Below are positions 28,435-39,400 of a DNA stretch of 46,974 nt, piece by piece. Source of the DNA: an uncultured Alphaproteobacteria bacterium (GTDB taxonomy: Bacteria > Pseudomonadota > Alphaproteobacteria > Micavibrionales > CSBR16-224); contig CALDHH010000065.1 in the NCBI GenBank assembly GCA_937941575.1, positions 1-46,974 of the forward strand, given 5' to 3'. The notes under the pieces were generated by a model. It saw only the letters and a program-made list of their open reading frames with translations. It had not been told where the DNA came from and did no database searches. How positions within the stretch are numbered: the stretch's first letter is position 1; the number at the start of each line of letters is the position of its first letter. A program made the position numbers and the translations under genes.

Positions 28435-28692
28435 TAATTATCTCCTTAAAAATACTATAAACTAAAAATAAAATATACATAATCACAAAATTATACAGTT
28501 AAAATAATTTCTTGTCAAGTTGAGTAGATTTAAAAACAGACGATCTTATTTACAAGTTATATTCCAACTAATTCAAATAGATATATGAATTTTATTAGTT
28601 TTTTATTTAAAAGGCTGGAAATATTATAGAAGATAACTATATTATAATGATAAGGTCTTGCTAGTCTGTTCATATTCTATAGAAGAAATCTC

Positions 28693-29808
28693 ATGTATAA
28701 AAAATTGTCTTTATTAATTACCTTCATTATGGTTTTGAACCTATATCAAACTCCTGCATTTGCGAGAGGTAAAGGGCCATCCGGACCAACGCAAGTAATA
28801 ATAGCGCCAGTTACATTAAAAGATTATTCTGATACTATTGAAGCGCTGGGCACGACAAAATCAAATGAAATGGTTGTCATTAAAACCGATACATCAGAGA
28901 AAATATTAGAAATTCATTTTGAAGATGGACAAGAAGTTAAACAAGGCGATTTATTAATCACACTAACTAAAGCCGAAGAGGATGCCGATTTAAGAGCAGC
29001 TGAGGCTAGTTTACTTGAAGCAGACTCAGCCTATCAACGAGCTAAAAAATTACAGAAAAACAATGCTTTATCGACCAAAGTATTACAAGAGAGATTAACA
29101 ATATTACAACAAAGAAAAGCTAATATTGAAACCATCAAAGCTAGATTAGATAAACATATAATAACTGCTCCATTTGATGGAGTTTTGGGATTAAGAGAAG
29201 TTAGTATTGGAACATTACTACAACCAAATGACCCGATCACAACAATTGATGATATTACTAAGATCAAAGTTGATTTTGATGTGCCATCAACTTATCTATC
29301 TAGCTTAACAAAAGGCGCTAGTTTTGCTGGTAAAGTAGAAGCATTTCCAAACCAAGAATTCAAAGGAAAAATCCAAGCAATTAATACAAGGATTGATCCA
29401 GTAACTAGAACTGTTAAAACTCGTGGTATTATTAATAATCCAAATAAAATCTTAAAACCCGGTTTATTGATGAGCATTGATATTATTAAAAACCAAAGGC
29501 AAGCCATTGTAATTCCAGAAGAAAGCTTAATTAAACGTTCTGATAAAAACTTTGTATTTATAACGGATAAAAAAGAAGGCAAGCTATTTGCCAAAGAGAT
29601 TGAAGTTACAATTGGTACAAGAAAACCCGGTGAGATTGAGATATTATCTGGATTAAATGCAGGTGATAATATTATTGTACATGGTATTGTTAAGATCAAA
29701 GATAATTCCGAGATTAAAATTAAAGCCATCGAAGATAAAGATATGAGCTTGCAAGAATTAATAAAACAGGAGCAAGATAATAAAAAAGATAAGGGTGATC
29801 AAGAATGA
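28693..29808 (+). CDS. RND efflux periplasmic adaptor (membrane fusion protein)
   Basis: Signal peptide; 'ILEIHFEDGQEVKQGDLLITL', 'ITAPFDGVLGLREVSIGTLLQPNDPI', 'PVTRTVKTRGIINN'. Confidence 0.93.
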   Translation: MYKKLSLLITFIMVLNLYQTPAFARGKGPSGPTQVIIAPVTLKDYSDTIEALGTTKSNEMVVIKTDTSEKILEIHFEDGQEVKQGDLLITLTKAEEDADLRAAEASLLEADSAYQRAKKLQKNNALSTKVLQERLTILQQRKANIETIKARLDKHIITAPFDGVLGLREVSIGTLLQPNDPITTIDDITKIKVDFDVPSTYLSSLTKGASFAGKVEAFPNQEFKGKIQAINTRIDPVTRTVKTRGIINNPNKILKPGLLMSIDIIKNQRQAIVIPEESLIKRSDKNFVFITDKKEGKLFAKEIEVTIGTRKPGEIEILSGLNAGDNIIVHGIVKIKDNSEIKIKAIEDKDMSLQELIKQEQDNKKDKGDQE

Positions 29809-32800
29809 TCCTATCTGATATATCAGTAACCAGACCAGTATTCGCATCAGTAATATCATTATTATTAATTGCATTCGGGCTAGTTTCATTTTCAAAATTA
29901 CCATTACGAGAATATCCTGATATTGATCCACCAGTTGTGTCAATCGATACATCTTATCAAGGCGCATCGGCTAATATTGTTGAAACTAGAATAACTGAAT
30001 TAATCGAAGATCGGATTTCTGGAGTTGAAGGAATAAGATTTATCTCATCCAGTTCCAAAGATGGGCGTTCAAGAATTAATATTGAATTTAATATTGATAG
30101 AGATATAGAAGCTGCAACTAATGATATCCGAGATCGAGTATCAGGTGTCATTGATAACTTGCCCGAAGAAGCTGAACCGCCCGATGTCCAAAAAGCGGAT
30201 TCAAGTGATGATGTCATATTATGGCTGAACCTGACCAGTACCAGAATGGATACTTTAGAATTAACTGATTTTGGTAAAAGATATATGCAAGATAGATTTT
30301 CTGTTCTGCCCGGTGTTGCCAGAGTTCGAATTGGTGGTGGTTTAGAATATTCAATGCGGATATGGCTTGATCGTAAAAAAATGGCGGCTAAGAATATTAC
30401 CGTTGCTGATGTTGAGAATGCTCTCCGTTCTGAAAATGTTGAACTGCCCGCAGGTAGCCTAGAATCCATTGAAACACAATTCACGGCAAGGATAGAGCGT
30501 GCTTATCAAAGCCCAGAAGACTTTAAAAGACTGGTTATTGCCCGATCTGATGATTACTTAATTAGGCTTGGGGATATTGCAAGGGTTGAAAAAGAGGCGA
30601 TTGAGAAAAGAACCTTCTTCCGTGGTAATACTGTACCCATGGTTGGAATTGGCATTATCAAACAATCAAAAGCAAACACCATCGCAGTTGCCAATGCGGC
30701 CATTGAACTTGCCGATAAAATTCGCCCGAATTTACCATCGGGAATGGAAATCATAAATTCATATAATTCAGCTGTATTCATCGAAAATGCGGTAAAGGAA
30801 GTTTATAAAACATTATTCATCGCAATGTTATTAGTCGTATTTGTAATTTATATATTCTTGGGTAATGTTCGGGCAATGTTAATCCCTGCGGTAACTGTTC
30901 CAATATCTCTAACTGCAACATTTATAATGTTATATATGTTTGATTTTTCGATAAATCTTTTAACTTTATTGGCTCTAGTTTTGGCAATTGGTTTAATTGT
31001 TGATGATGCGATTGTGGTCTTGGAGAATATCTCTCGTCGTATTGAAAATGGAGAACCGCCTTTAACTGCGGCTTTTAAAGGAACAAGACAAGTAAGCTTT
31101 GCCGTAATTGCAACCACCCTTGTTTTAATATCTGTATTTATCCCAATTACTTTCTTGGATGGTGATTTAGGTAGATTATTTACTGAATTCTCCATTACAA
31201 TTTCAGCTGCGGTTGTTTTCTCAAGCTTTGTTGCTTTAACCCTTTGCCCAATGATGGCATCAAAACTATTGAAGAAAAGCGAGAAAAAAGGCTTAAATAA
31301 TAAAATCAATAATCTATTTGAAAAGTTTAAGTTATTCTATGAATTCTTGCTTATCAAAGCCTTAAGAATGAAGATTATAGTCATTGCCTTATTTGCCCTG
31401 ATTGCATCATCCACAATCTTATTTGTAAATATCCTGCCATCTGAATATGCTCCAAAAGAAGATCGGGGTGCATTTTTCTTATTCGTAACTGGACCAGAAG
31501 GCGCATCATTTGAATATATCAAAGAATATATGGAAGAGATTGAACAAAGATTAATGCCATATGTGGAAAGCGGAGAGATCACCAGATCACTAGTCCGTGC
31601 CCCAAGAGGGTTTGGTAACATCGCTAGCTTTAATAATGGTATAGTGATCATCGTATTAAATGATTGGGCAAAAAGGCGACCAGCCAAACAAATAATGGGG
31701 GAGATTGCAGGTAAATTAAGTGATCTTCCTGGAGTGCGAGCATTCCCAGTAATGCGACAAGGTTTTGGGGGAGGTACATCTAAACCCATCCAATTTGTTC
31801 TCGGTGGTGGTACATATAAACAACTTGCTGAATGGAGAGATATTTTAATTGCAGAAGTAAATAAAGATAATCCTGGATTTACTGGAATTGATAGTGATTA
31901 TAAAGAAACAAAACCTCAGCTTCAAATTGTAATCAATAAAGAAAGAGCTGCTGATTTAGGCGTTGATATCCAGACAATAGGTAGAACTTTAGAGACCATG
32001 ATGGGATCAAGAAGGGTTACAACCTATATCGAAGATGGTGAAGAATATGATGTAATTATCGAAGGTGAACGGTCAAAGCAGAACACTCCGACTAATATGG
32101 AGAATATCTATGTTAGATCAAATACTACTAAAGAATTAATTCCACTTGGTAATTTAATTACCATTAAAGAATATGCAGATTCTGGCTCATTAAACCGATA
32201 TAATAGAACTAGATCAATTACTATTGAAGCTGGGTTAAAAGAAGGTTATGCCATTGGCGAAGCCTTAGAATATTTAAAAAACCTAACCAAAGAACATCTA
32301 CCCGATAGCGTAATAATTGATTACAAAGGTGAATCTTTGGATTATCAATCTAGTGGTTCTTCTTTGATATTTGTCTTTATTCTGGGTTTGATGGTTGTGT
32401 TCTTGGTTTTGGCGGCTCAGTTCGAAAGCTATATCCACCCTATCGTTATAATATTAACTGTACCTCTTGCAATATCTGGGGCTTTGGCTGGTTTATATTT
32501 TACTGATAATTCTTTAAATGTTTATACCCAGATCGGTTTAATCATGTTAATCGGGCTATCCGCTAAAAACGGTATATTAATTGTTGAATTTATTAATCAG
32601 TTACGTGATGAAGGCATGGAATTTTCAAAAGCATTAATTGAAGCATCGAAGATAAGATTAAGACCAATTATAATGACTGGTATTACAACAATTGCAGGAT
32701 CCATACCGCTGATATTATCAACGGGAGCAGGTTCAGAGACTAGGGTTGCAATTGGTTATGTTATATTATTTGGGGTTATGGCTTCCAGCATATTTACCCT

Positions 32801-32924
32801 GTTTATTGTACCAGTAGTCTATGATTTAATTGCAAAAAATACAGGTTCACCAAATGACGTGAAACGGGCATTAGAACTAGAAAATAGTCTAATTAAAAAA
32901 AGCAAAAGAAAGAAACCAGCATGA
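29805..32924 (+). CDS. RND multidrug efflux permease (AcrB/MexB-like, HAE1 family)
   Basis: 1039 aa; 'SVTRPVFASVISLLLIAFGLVSFSKLPLREYPDIDPPVVSI', 'LALVLAIGLIVDDAIVVLENI'. ATGA overlap with the adaptor. Confidence 0.96.
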   Translation: MILSDISVTRPVFASVISLLLIAFGLVSFSKLPLREYPDIDPPVVSIDTSYQGASANIVETRITELIEDRISGVEGIRFISSSSKDGRSRINIEFNIDRDIEAATNDIRDRVSGVIDNLPEEAEPPDVQKADSSDDVILWLNLTSTRMDTLELTDFGKRYMQDRFSVLPGVARVRIGGGLEYSMRIWLDRKKMAAKNITVADVENALRSENVELPAGSLESIETQFTARIERAYQSPEDFKRLVIARSDDYLIRLGDIARVEKEAIEKRTFFRGNTVPMVGIGIIKQSKANTIAVANAAIELADKIRPNLPSGMEIINSYNSAVFIENAVKEVYKTLFIAMLLVVFVIYIFLGNVRAMLIPAVTVPISLTATFIMLYMFDFSINLLTLLALVLAIGLIVDDAIVVLENISRRIENGEPPLTAAFKGTRQVSFAVIATTLVLISVFIPITFLDGDLGRLFTEFSITISAAVVFSSFVALTLCPMMASKLLKKSEKKGLNNKINNLFEKFKLFYEFLLIKALRMKIIVIALFALIASSTILFVNILPSEYAPKEDRGAFFLFVTGPEGASFEYIKEYMEEIEQRLMPYVESGEITRSLVRAPRGFGNIASFNNGIVIIVLNDWAKRRPAKQIMGEIAGKLSDLPGVRAFPVMRQGFGGGTSKPIQFVLGGGTYKQLAEWRDILIAEVNKDNPGFTGIDSDYKETKPQLQIVINKERAADLGVDIQTIGRTLETMMGSRRVTTYIEDGEEYDVIIEGERSKQNTPTNMENIYVRSNTTKELIPLGNLITIKEYADSGSLNRYNRTRSITIEAGLKEGYAIGEALEYLKNLTKEHLPDSVIIDYKGESLDYQSSGSSLIFVFILGLMVVFLVLAAQFESYIHPIVIILTVPLAISGALAGLYFTDNSLNVYTQIGLIMLIGLSAKNGILIVEFINQLRDEGMEFSKALIEASKIRLRPIIMTGITTIAGSIPLILSTGAGSETRVAIGYVILFGVMASSIFTLFIVPVVYDLIAKNTGSPNDVKRALELENSLIKKSKRKKPA

Positions 32925-34306
32925 AGAAAACTGCAATTATAATATCTGCATTAATTTTATCTGGTTGTGCGGTTGGTCCTGATTATAAATCGCCTAGCAC
33001 TTCATTTGAAAATAAATGGTTTTCTTCCAAATCTAAACAAGTCTCCAATGCAGAAATTGATGTTACTTGGTGGAAGATATTTAATGATGATTTATTAAAT
33101 AAGTATATTGAACAATCTAAGCTAAATAACAAAGATGTTAAAACCGCCCTTATCAATATAAACAAATCCAGAAGCCTAAGCCAGATTTCGTTAAGCTCAA
33201 CCTTACCAGAGATTAATGCCGATGCAGGCTTCGATCGATCAAAATTTAGCAATAGTAATAGCAGTAATAACTCAGGAAATATCCGAAATCTATATGATGT
33301 AAATTTTGATGCCTCATGGGAATTAGATATATTTGGTGGAAATAGGCGCCATTTAGAGGCAGCCGATGCTAGAATTGGACAAGCGATTGCCTCATACGAT
33401 AACGTCATGTTATCCACCCTATCCGATGTTGCCCGAAATTATTATGAAGCTCGTGGCTATCAAAAACGAATAAAAATATTACAGAAAAATGTTAATCTTC
33501 TAAAACAAACCCATAGCCTATTAAAGAAAAGAGCCAAATTAGGTGAGGCTAGTGAATTTGATTTAGTTCGAGCATTCGGAGAATATCAAGCTACTCAAGC
33601 CAGAATACCAAATATCAGAGCCGAGCTAGATGCATCAATATTCAAGCTATCAATATTATTGGGATTACCACCAGAGGCATTATTAGTAGAGATGAATGAC
33701 TCCAAACCACTCCCAATAATTACCAATATAATTCCAATCGGAATGCGTGCAGATATCCTAAGAAGAAGACCAGATATTAAAATTGCTGAACGAAAATTAG
33801 CCGCATCAAGCGCCGATATTGGAGTTGAGATTGCTGAGTTATTTCCAAAATTCTTTATAACTGGGGATCTTGGATCGCAAGCTAAAAACTTTGCGGATCT
33901 ATTTACAAGCTCGGCTGGAGTTTGGTCATTGGGCAGTAACCTTACTTGGTCGATATTCAATAGTTTTAATACAAAAGCCAATATTAATATTGCCAAATCT
34001 GATAATAAAATTGCTCTGTTAGAATATGAGAAATCTATATTAGAAGCATTACGAGATGTTGAGACATCCTTAACCATGTATGGTAGAGAATATGAGACTA
34101 GAGATAGATTGAAAAAAAGCCTAAAAAGTCGTAAAAAAGCCGTTAACATTGCCAAGCAACTATTAGAAGCTGGTGAGACAGATTACCTAACTGTATTAGA
34201 TTCCCAGAGGGAATTTATCAATGGTGAAGAAAGCCTAGTTATCTCAGAGACCAATACCGTTATAAAATTAATTGCTTTATATGCTGCTCTTGGAGGTGGA
34301 TGGTAA
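32921..34306 (+). CDS. Outer-membrane efflux lipoprotein, NodT/OprM family
   Basis: 'ILSGCAVGPDYKSP', 'FDASWELDIFGGNRRHLEAADARI', 'DILRRRPDIKIAERKLAASSADIGVEIAELFPKF'. ATGA overlap. Confidence 0.95.
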   Translation: MKKTAIIISALILSGCAVGPDYKSPSTSFENKWFSSKSKQVSNAEIDVTWWKIFNDDLLNKYIEQSKLNNKDVKTALININKSRSLSQISLSSTLPEINADAGFDRSKFSNSNSSNNSGNIRNLYDVNFDASWELDIFGGNRRHLEAADARIGQAIASYDNVMLSTLSDVARNYYEARGYQKRIKILQKNVNLLKQTHSLLKKRAKLGEASEFDLVRAFGEYQATQARIPNIRAELDASIFKLSILLGLPPEALLVEMNDSKPLPIITNIIPIGMRADILRRRPDIKIAERKLAASSADIGVEIAELFPKFFITGDLGSQAKNFADLFTSSAGVWSLGSNLTWSIFNSFNTKANINIAKSDNKIALLEYEKSILEALRDVETSLTMYGREYETRDRLKKSLKSRKKAVNIAKQLLEAGETDYLTVLDSQREFINGEESLVISETNTVIKLIALYAALGGGW

Positions 34307-34471
34307 TTTTTGTTATCTGCTTTATACAGAAGCCGTAATTTATCAAGCATATCTAAACAATTGATTATTAAGTATAAAAAACAAAGTATTTTACCTTTAA
34401 AAAAATATAGCATATCATAATCAGATGATAAATTTTATTGCAAAATATATGATAGAAAGCTCTATCCGACG

Positions 34472-34520
34472 AAGCCCCTTAGTTTAAAAACTGGGCTTTA
34501 AATAATATTTTTTCTTTTAA
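34472..34520 (+). terminator. Putative intrinsic terminator between the RND operon and the GNAT gene
   Basis: AAGCCC-CTT-AGTTT-AA-AAACT-GGGCTT stem with a CTT bulge, followed by TAAATAATATTTTTTCTTTT. Confidence 0.6.
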
Positions 34521-34574
34521 TGCTTAGTTATCAAAAAAAATTACTGACAACTTCTATTGCATAAAGAAAATAAA

Positions 34575-35318
34575 ATGAAAAATTCAAGCATAATAATAAA
34601 AACTGGTACATTAAGAACTTCTGATTCAGAATTTCTTATCCAAGAAATTGATGCCTCTTTTATCGATCAAATATTACAATTACAGCAAGATATCTATGAT
34701 AGCCTGCCAGAAGAAAATAAATCATTTATATTAGTAAAGCCAAAGTCTTTTTTCGAAAATCATTTTAAAAGTGATCAGAATAAGATGATTGGCATCTTTG
34801 TTGATAATAAGCTAATTGCTCAATCCATAATATTACAACCAACCATAGATAACCCAAGCACTGGCATGGTTGATATGGAGAATATTGATGATGTAGAAAG
34901 CCTATCTATTATCGAAGGCGTATTAGTTAATCCAGAATTTAGAGGTAACTCTTTGATGGAAGAAATGGTTACAATCTGGTTAGATATTGCAGAGAAAATG
35001 GGCAGAAAACATGCAATTGCAGAAGTTGTAACCGATAATCCATTTAGCTGGAATGTATTCTTAAAAAAGAACTTAAACATCCATTCAATCGGCATTGACC
35101 CAGATGATCAAACAAAGCTTTATAATATGCATGAAACAATTGATAATATTAGAGAAAAAGAATTAAAAGGCCCATTTAATTACCATGGCGCCAAACCAAA
35201 AAAATCTTGCCATGTCGAAGATTTTAAACAGCAAAGCCAATTAATGACTCAAGGTTACAAAGGTATCTCATATAGCAAACCAGACAGCCAAATGTTAATG
35301 GCAAGATTCAAGTATTAA
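34575..35318 (+). CDS. GNAT-family N-acetyltransferase
   Basis: 'SIIEGVLVNPEFRGNSLMEEMVTIWLDIAEKMGRKHAIAEVVTDNPFSWNVFLKKN'. ATG 34575 preferred over TTG 34557. Confidence 0.7.
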   Translation: MKNSSIIIKTGTLRTSDSEFLIQEIDASFIDQILQLQQDIYDSLPEENKSFILVKPKSFFENHFKSDQNKMIGIFVDNKLIAQSIILQPTIDNPSTGMVDMENIDDVESLSIIEGVLVNPEFRGNSLMEEMVTIWLDIAEKMGRKHAIAEVVTDNPFSWNVFLKKNLNIHSIGIDPDDQTKLYNMHETIDNIREKELKGPFNYHGAKPKKSCHVEDFKQQSQLMTQGYKGISYSKPDSQMLMARFKY

Positions 35319-35360
35319 AATATATTTGCTTATCTAAGATAATTCTTGCAAAATACCCTC

Positions 35361-36497
35361 ATGTTAAAATATATATTTATAATTTTTACCCTAATGATGA
35401 CTGGGTGTAGCGAAGCTGAAATAAAAGAGAGCTTTTCTTCCCAGCATCATAATTTCAAGACTAATATCATTACAACTGGCTTAGAACACCCATGGTCATT
35501 GGCTTTCTTACCAGCTGGAGAGTATTTGGTAACTGAACGCCGTGGTAAATTATGGCGGATAGATGAAGATGGTCAAAAATTTGAAATTGCTCGAGTTCCA
35601 GAAGTTCAGCATGAGGGACAAGGTGGATTATTAGATGTAATATTAGATCCAAATTTTGAAGATAATAAAATCATCTATTTTTCTTATTCAGCAACCGCAA
35701 AAGATAACGAAGATATTGCAAGCACAGAAGTTGCAAAAGCAAAACTGAATTTAAAACAAAATAAATTAGACAATATTGAAGTAATATTCACCTCCCTACC
35801 GAAACTAGAAGGCGGTAATCATTGGGGAAGCAGGATTTTATTTGCACCGGATGGTTATTTATATATAACAATTGGCGAGAGATTTAATCACGCTAAACAA
35901 GCCCAAAATCCAAAAAACCATTTGGGCTCAGTAATTAGAATTAAACCAGATGGGAGCCCAGCTCCAGATAATCCATTTATAAATGATCAGGTTAACAAAT
36001 CTGAGATATTTAGCTTTGGGCATAGAAACCCACAAGGGATTGCTTGGAATTATATTACAGAGCAAGTCTGGCTGCATGAGCATGGACCAAAAGGTGGAGA
36101 TGAAATTAATATCTTAAAATCTGGTGCAAATTACGGCTGGCCTTTGGTCACATTCGGAATTAACTATTGGGGAACCAAGATATCTGATAAAACAACTGAT
36201 CCAGATATGGAAGATTCAATATTACAATGGACTCCATCTATTGCCCCAAGTGGTATGGCTTTTTATCAAGGTAATAAATTTCCAAAATGGCAAGGTGATT
36301 TATTCGTAGGTGCTCTTGCAGGCAAGCATCTTAGACGTTTAAAATTCGATGGAAGTAAAATTATTGAGCAAGAGAAATTATTATCAACAAATGAAGAGAG
36401 AATAAGAGATGTTAGGATAGGTCAAGATGGATTTATATATGTCTTAAGCGATGAAGATAATGGTAGATTATTCAGATTAGAGCCAATAAGACCTTAA
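35361..36497 (+). CDS. PQQ-dependent sugar dehydrogenase-like (aldose sugar dehydrogenase/YliI-type) lipoprotein
   Basis: 'LMMTGCSE' lipobox; 'LEHPWSLAFLPAGEYLVTERRGKLWRI', 'HEHGPKGGDEINILKSGANYGWPLVTFG'. Confidence 0.88.
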   Translation: MLKYIFIIFTLMMTGCSEAEIKESFSSQHHNFKTNIITTGLEHPWSLAFLPAGEYLVTERRGKLWRIDEDGQKFEIARVPEVQHEGQGGLLDVILDPNFEDNKIIYFSYSATAKDNEDIASTEVAKAKLNLKQNKLDNIEVIFTSLPKLEGGNHWGSRILFAPDGYLYITIGERFNHAKQAQNPKNHLGSVIRIKPDGSPAPDNPFINDQVNKSEIFSFGHRNPQGIAWNYITEQVWLHEHGPKGGDEINILKSGANYGWPLVTFGINYWGTKISDKTTDPDMEDSILQWTPSIAPSGMAFYQGNKFPKWQGDLFVGALAGKHLRRLKFDGSKIIEQEKLLSTNEERIRDVRIGQDGFIYVLSDEDNGRLFRLEPIRP

Positions 36498-39400
36498 TTT
36501 TCCAACCATTTAGCCAGCATATTTTCAATATCTTTCATTTTAAAAGGCTTGTTCAAATAATCATCCATACCAATATTTAAACATTTCTCTTTATCACCTA
36601 TCATGGCATCAGCGGTTAGTGCAACAATAGTTGTTCTTGTTTTAGATTTGTTTTTATTCTCATGCTTTCTGATTAATTTTGTTGATTCAAAGCCATCCAT
36701 TACTGGCATTTGACAATCCATAAATATCAAATCATAGTGCTTCTCTTTAACCATATCCAACGCTTGCTTACCATTTAAAGCTGCATCTACATCACATTTA
36801 AAATTACTTAAGATTTTCTTGATCAATATTAAGTTTACCGTAATATCCTCAACTACTAATATCTTTGCATTATCAAATATTTTAAAAACCTCTTGCCCAT
36901 TACTTTGAACTTCTCTTCTGGTCAAGTTTGTCAGGATATGCCTTGTAACCAAAGACTTTCTATCATTTTTCAGCTTAACATCAGAAAACATAATTTCTAA
37001 TATACCTTTTAATTGCTTTGGAAAAATTGGCTTTCTAACTAAACCATCTACACCATTTCCCTTTAATTCTTTATCCGTTGCAATATTACCCGATGTTGAT
37101 AATAAAACTTTTGGTTTTTCTTTGAAATCAGCATCATTTTTAAATCTATCTAATATCTTAATTGCATCTATCTTAAGCTCTAAATTATTAGAAATAATAA
37201 CTAAATCATATGGCTTGTTATTTTTATATTGCTTTTTAATATCATTATATGCTTTTAGATAAGTTCCAAATATTTTTACTTTCATATTGTAGCTAGATAG
37301 ATATTTGTTGAAGATTTGCTGATGTATTTCTTGTCCTTCTATAACCGCAACCTTCAAGCCACCTAAATCATGATTATTTAATTGATGCATAGAATCTTTT
37401 TTATCACTAATCCCAAGTTCCAGAACAAAAGTAAATTTAGAACCACTATCAGTATCACTATCTACCGTAATATCTCCCCCCATAAGATTTGCCAATTGTT
37501 TAGATATTGCTAAACCAAGCCCAGTACCGCCATATTTTCTTGTTGTTGATTCCTCGGCTTGAGAGAACTTGTTAAATATATAAGCCTGTTTATCTCTCGG
37601 TATTCCAATACCTGTATCCATTATTTCAAAAGATATATTAAACTTATTATCTTTTATTTTATCCCCAGATACTCTTAATAGGACATAGCCTTCCGTAGTA
37701 AATTTTACGGCATTACTTAATAAATTTAACAATACTTGCCTTATATGAGCCAAATCACCGATTAAATATTCTGGAATGTCATCATCTAAATCTAGTAATA
37801 ATTCGATATTTTTTTCATGAGCTTGAACTGTTAAAATTTCCATTATCTCATTTATATTTTTAATAAATGGAAATTCAGCTTGTTCAATCTCTACCCTACC
37901 AGCTTCAATCTTTGAGAAATCTAAAATACTATTAATAATCTCTAATAGATTTTCTCCTGAATTCTTTATTGTGTTGGTCCAAAAGAATTGCTCCGAGCTT
38001 AACTTACTATTCATTAATAGCTCTGTCATACCAAGTACACCACTCATTGGAGTTCTAATCTCATGGCTCATATTGGCCAAGAAATCACTCTTCTGTGCGT
38101 TTGCAGCTTCTGCTTCTATTTTTGATTTTTCTAATTCTTTGGTGTATTTAGTAAGTTTATTATTTAACTTTTGTTCTCTTTTAAGATTTATCTGCTCTAT
38201 TCTTCTTTGTCTTAATAAAATTAAGAAATAAAGCGCAATCACCAATGTAATTCCAAGAACTGATAATAGAACCATATATTCTTTACTATGAGAAGGCTTA
38301 TAAAAACCTTTATTATAGCCATATCTTAATTCCCAGATTCTATTATTAAAATAGAATTTATCTGAATATAATGGAGTTTCAAAATTAGAGTTTTTAAATA
38401 TTATAATTTCATTCTCTTTATTAGTAATATCGTATATTTTGAGCTTAACACCCTCAAATTCAGATTTTTTTAATTCTTTATTTAAAAAATCCTTACTATT
38501 GAAATGTATAGATAAAATTCCGTCTAAAGATTCAATTCTATTATCTCGATCTATTTTTACTTTATTCTTGTAGATTGGAGAGAAAATGAAAATATTATCT
38601 TTATATAAATTGCTGCCCAATAAATTATTTAATGGGTCAGATACTACATTAGTGTTATTTTTCACTGCCTCCATAGCCTTATTATACATTTTTTTATTCG
38701 AAGCAATATTCAGACCAAGCATTGAATATCCTTCTATAAAAGAAAATGAGTATAATACAGGAATCAATGCCTCTATCTCTTTCCCATCTTTCATATTAAT
38801 TATTGAATATTCTGGAACTTCTTTTCTAACATTATCAATGAAATCTACCTTATCTTTACTATCTAATAATTTTAGATATTCTACAGAGAGTATATTATCA
38901 TGGTCTTTTAAAATATTTGATGCAAAGGTTTTAAACTCTTCTCTATCGACAAAACCTGAAGAACTATAAAATGCTTTAATAGAACGAAGAACACTTAACT
39001 CATAAGAGAAGTTCGATTTTATATTACTCGAGAATTTCTTAGCATCAATTTCAAATTTATTATGTGCCTGCTTAACTTCTGAATTAGAAACTGAATAATA
39101 AGATACATATGAAGAGAATAACCCAAACAAAGCTATTAGAAGAATTGGGAAATAGAATCTTACCTTATGCTCAATATTATTATTCTCTTTATAATCATTT
39201 AATGTAATATATATATTGGAGATTAGGATAAAGAAGCTAACAATTATAATAAAAAATGCTAATTCTGTATGATCTTGGTCGATATCATATCTACAATCCG
39301 CCCAAGGAATGAAAACAGCAGCTTCAATTCCAGTATAATGCATTCCACATATTGCAAGCCCCATTATCAATGCCGCAATTATTTTAAGGGTTAATTTATG

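Noticed and set aside
28567-28610. AACTAAT...ATTAGTTTTTT possible terminator upstream of the RND operon
   Set aside because: Only a 7-bp, nearly all A/T stem in an AT-rich region; likely chance.
29957-31789. Several minus-strand ORFs (29957-30484, 30848-31309, 31337-31789)
   Set aside because: All antisense to the RND permease; no independent RBS or domain evidence.
33595-34155. 186-aa minus-strand ORF
   Set aside because: Antisense shadow of the outer-membrane efflux gene.
35330-35342. TTATCTAAGATAA as a third copy of the 5.3-kb palindrome
   Set aside because: Has an extra central base and lies far away; expected by chance at this AT content, so not called as the same operator.
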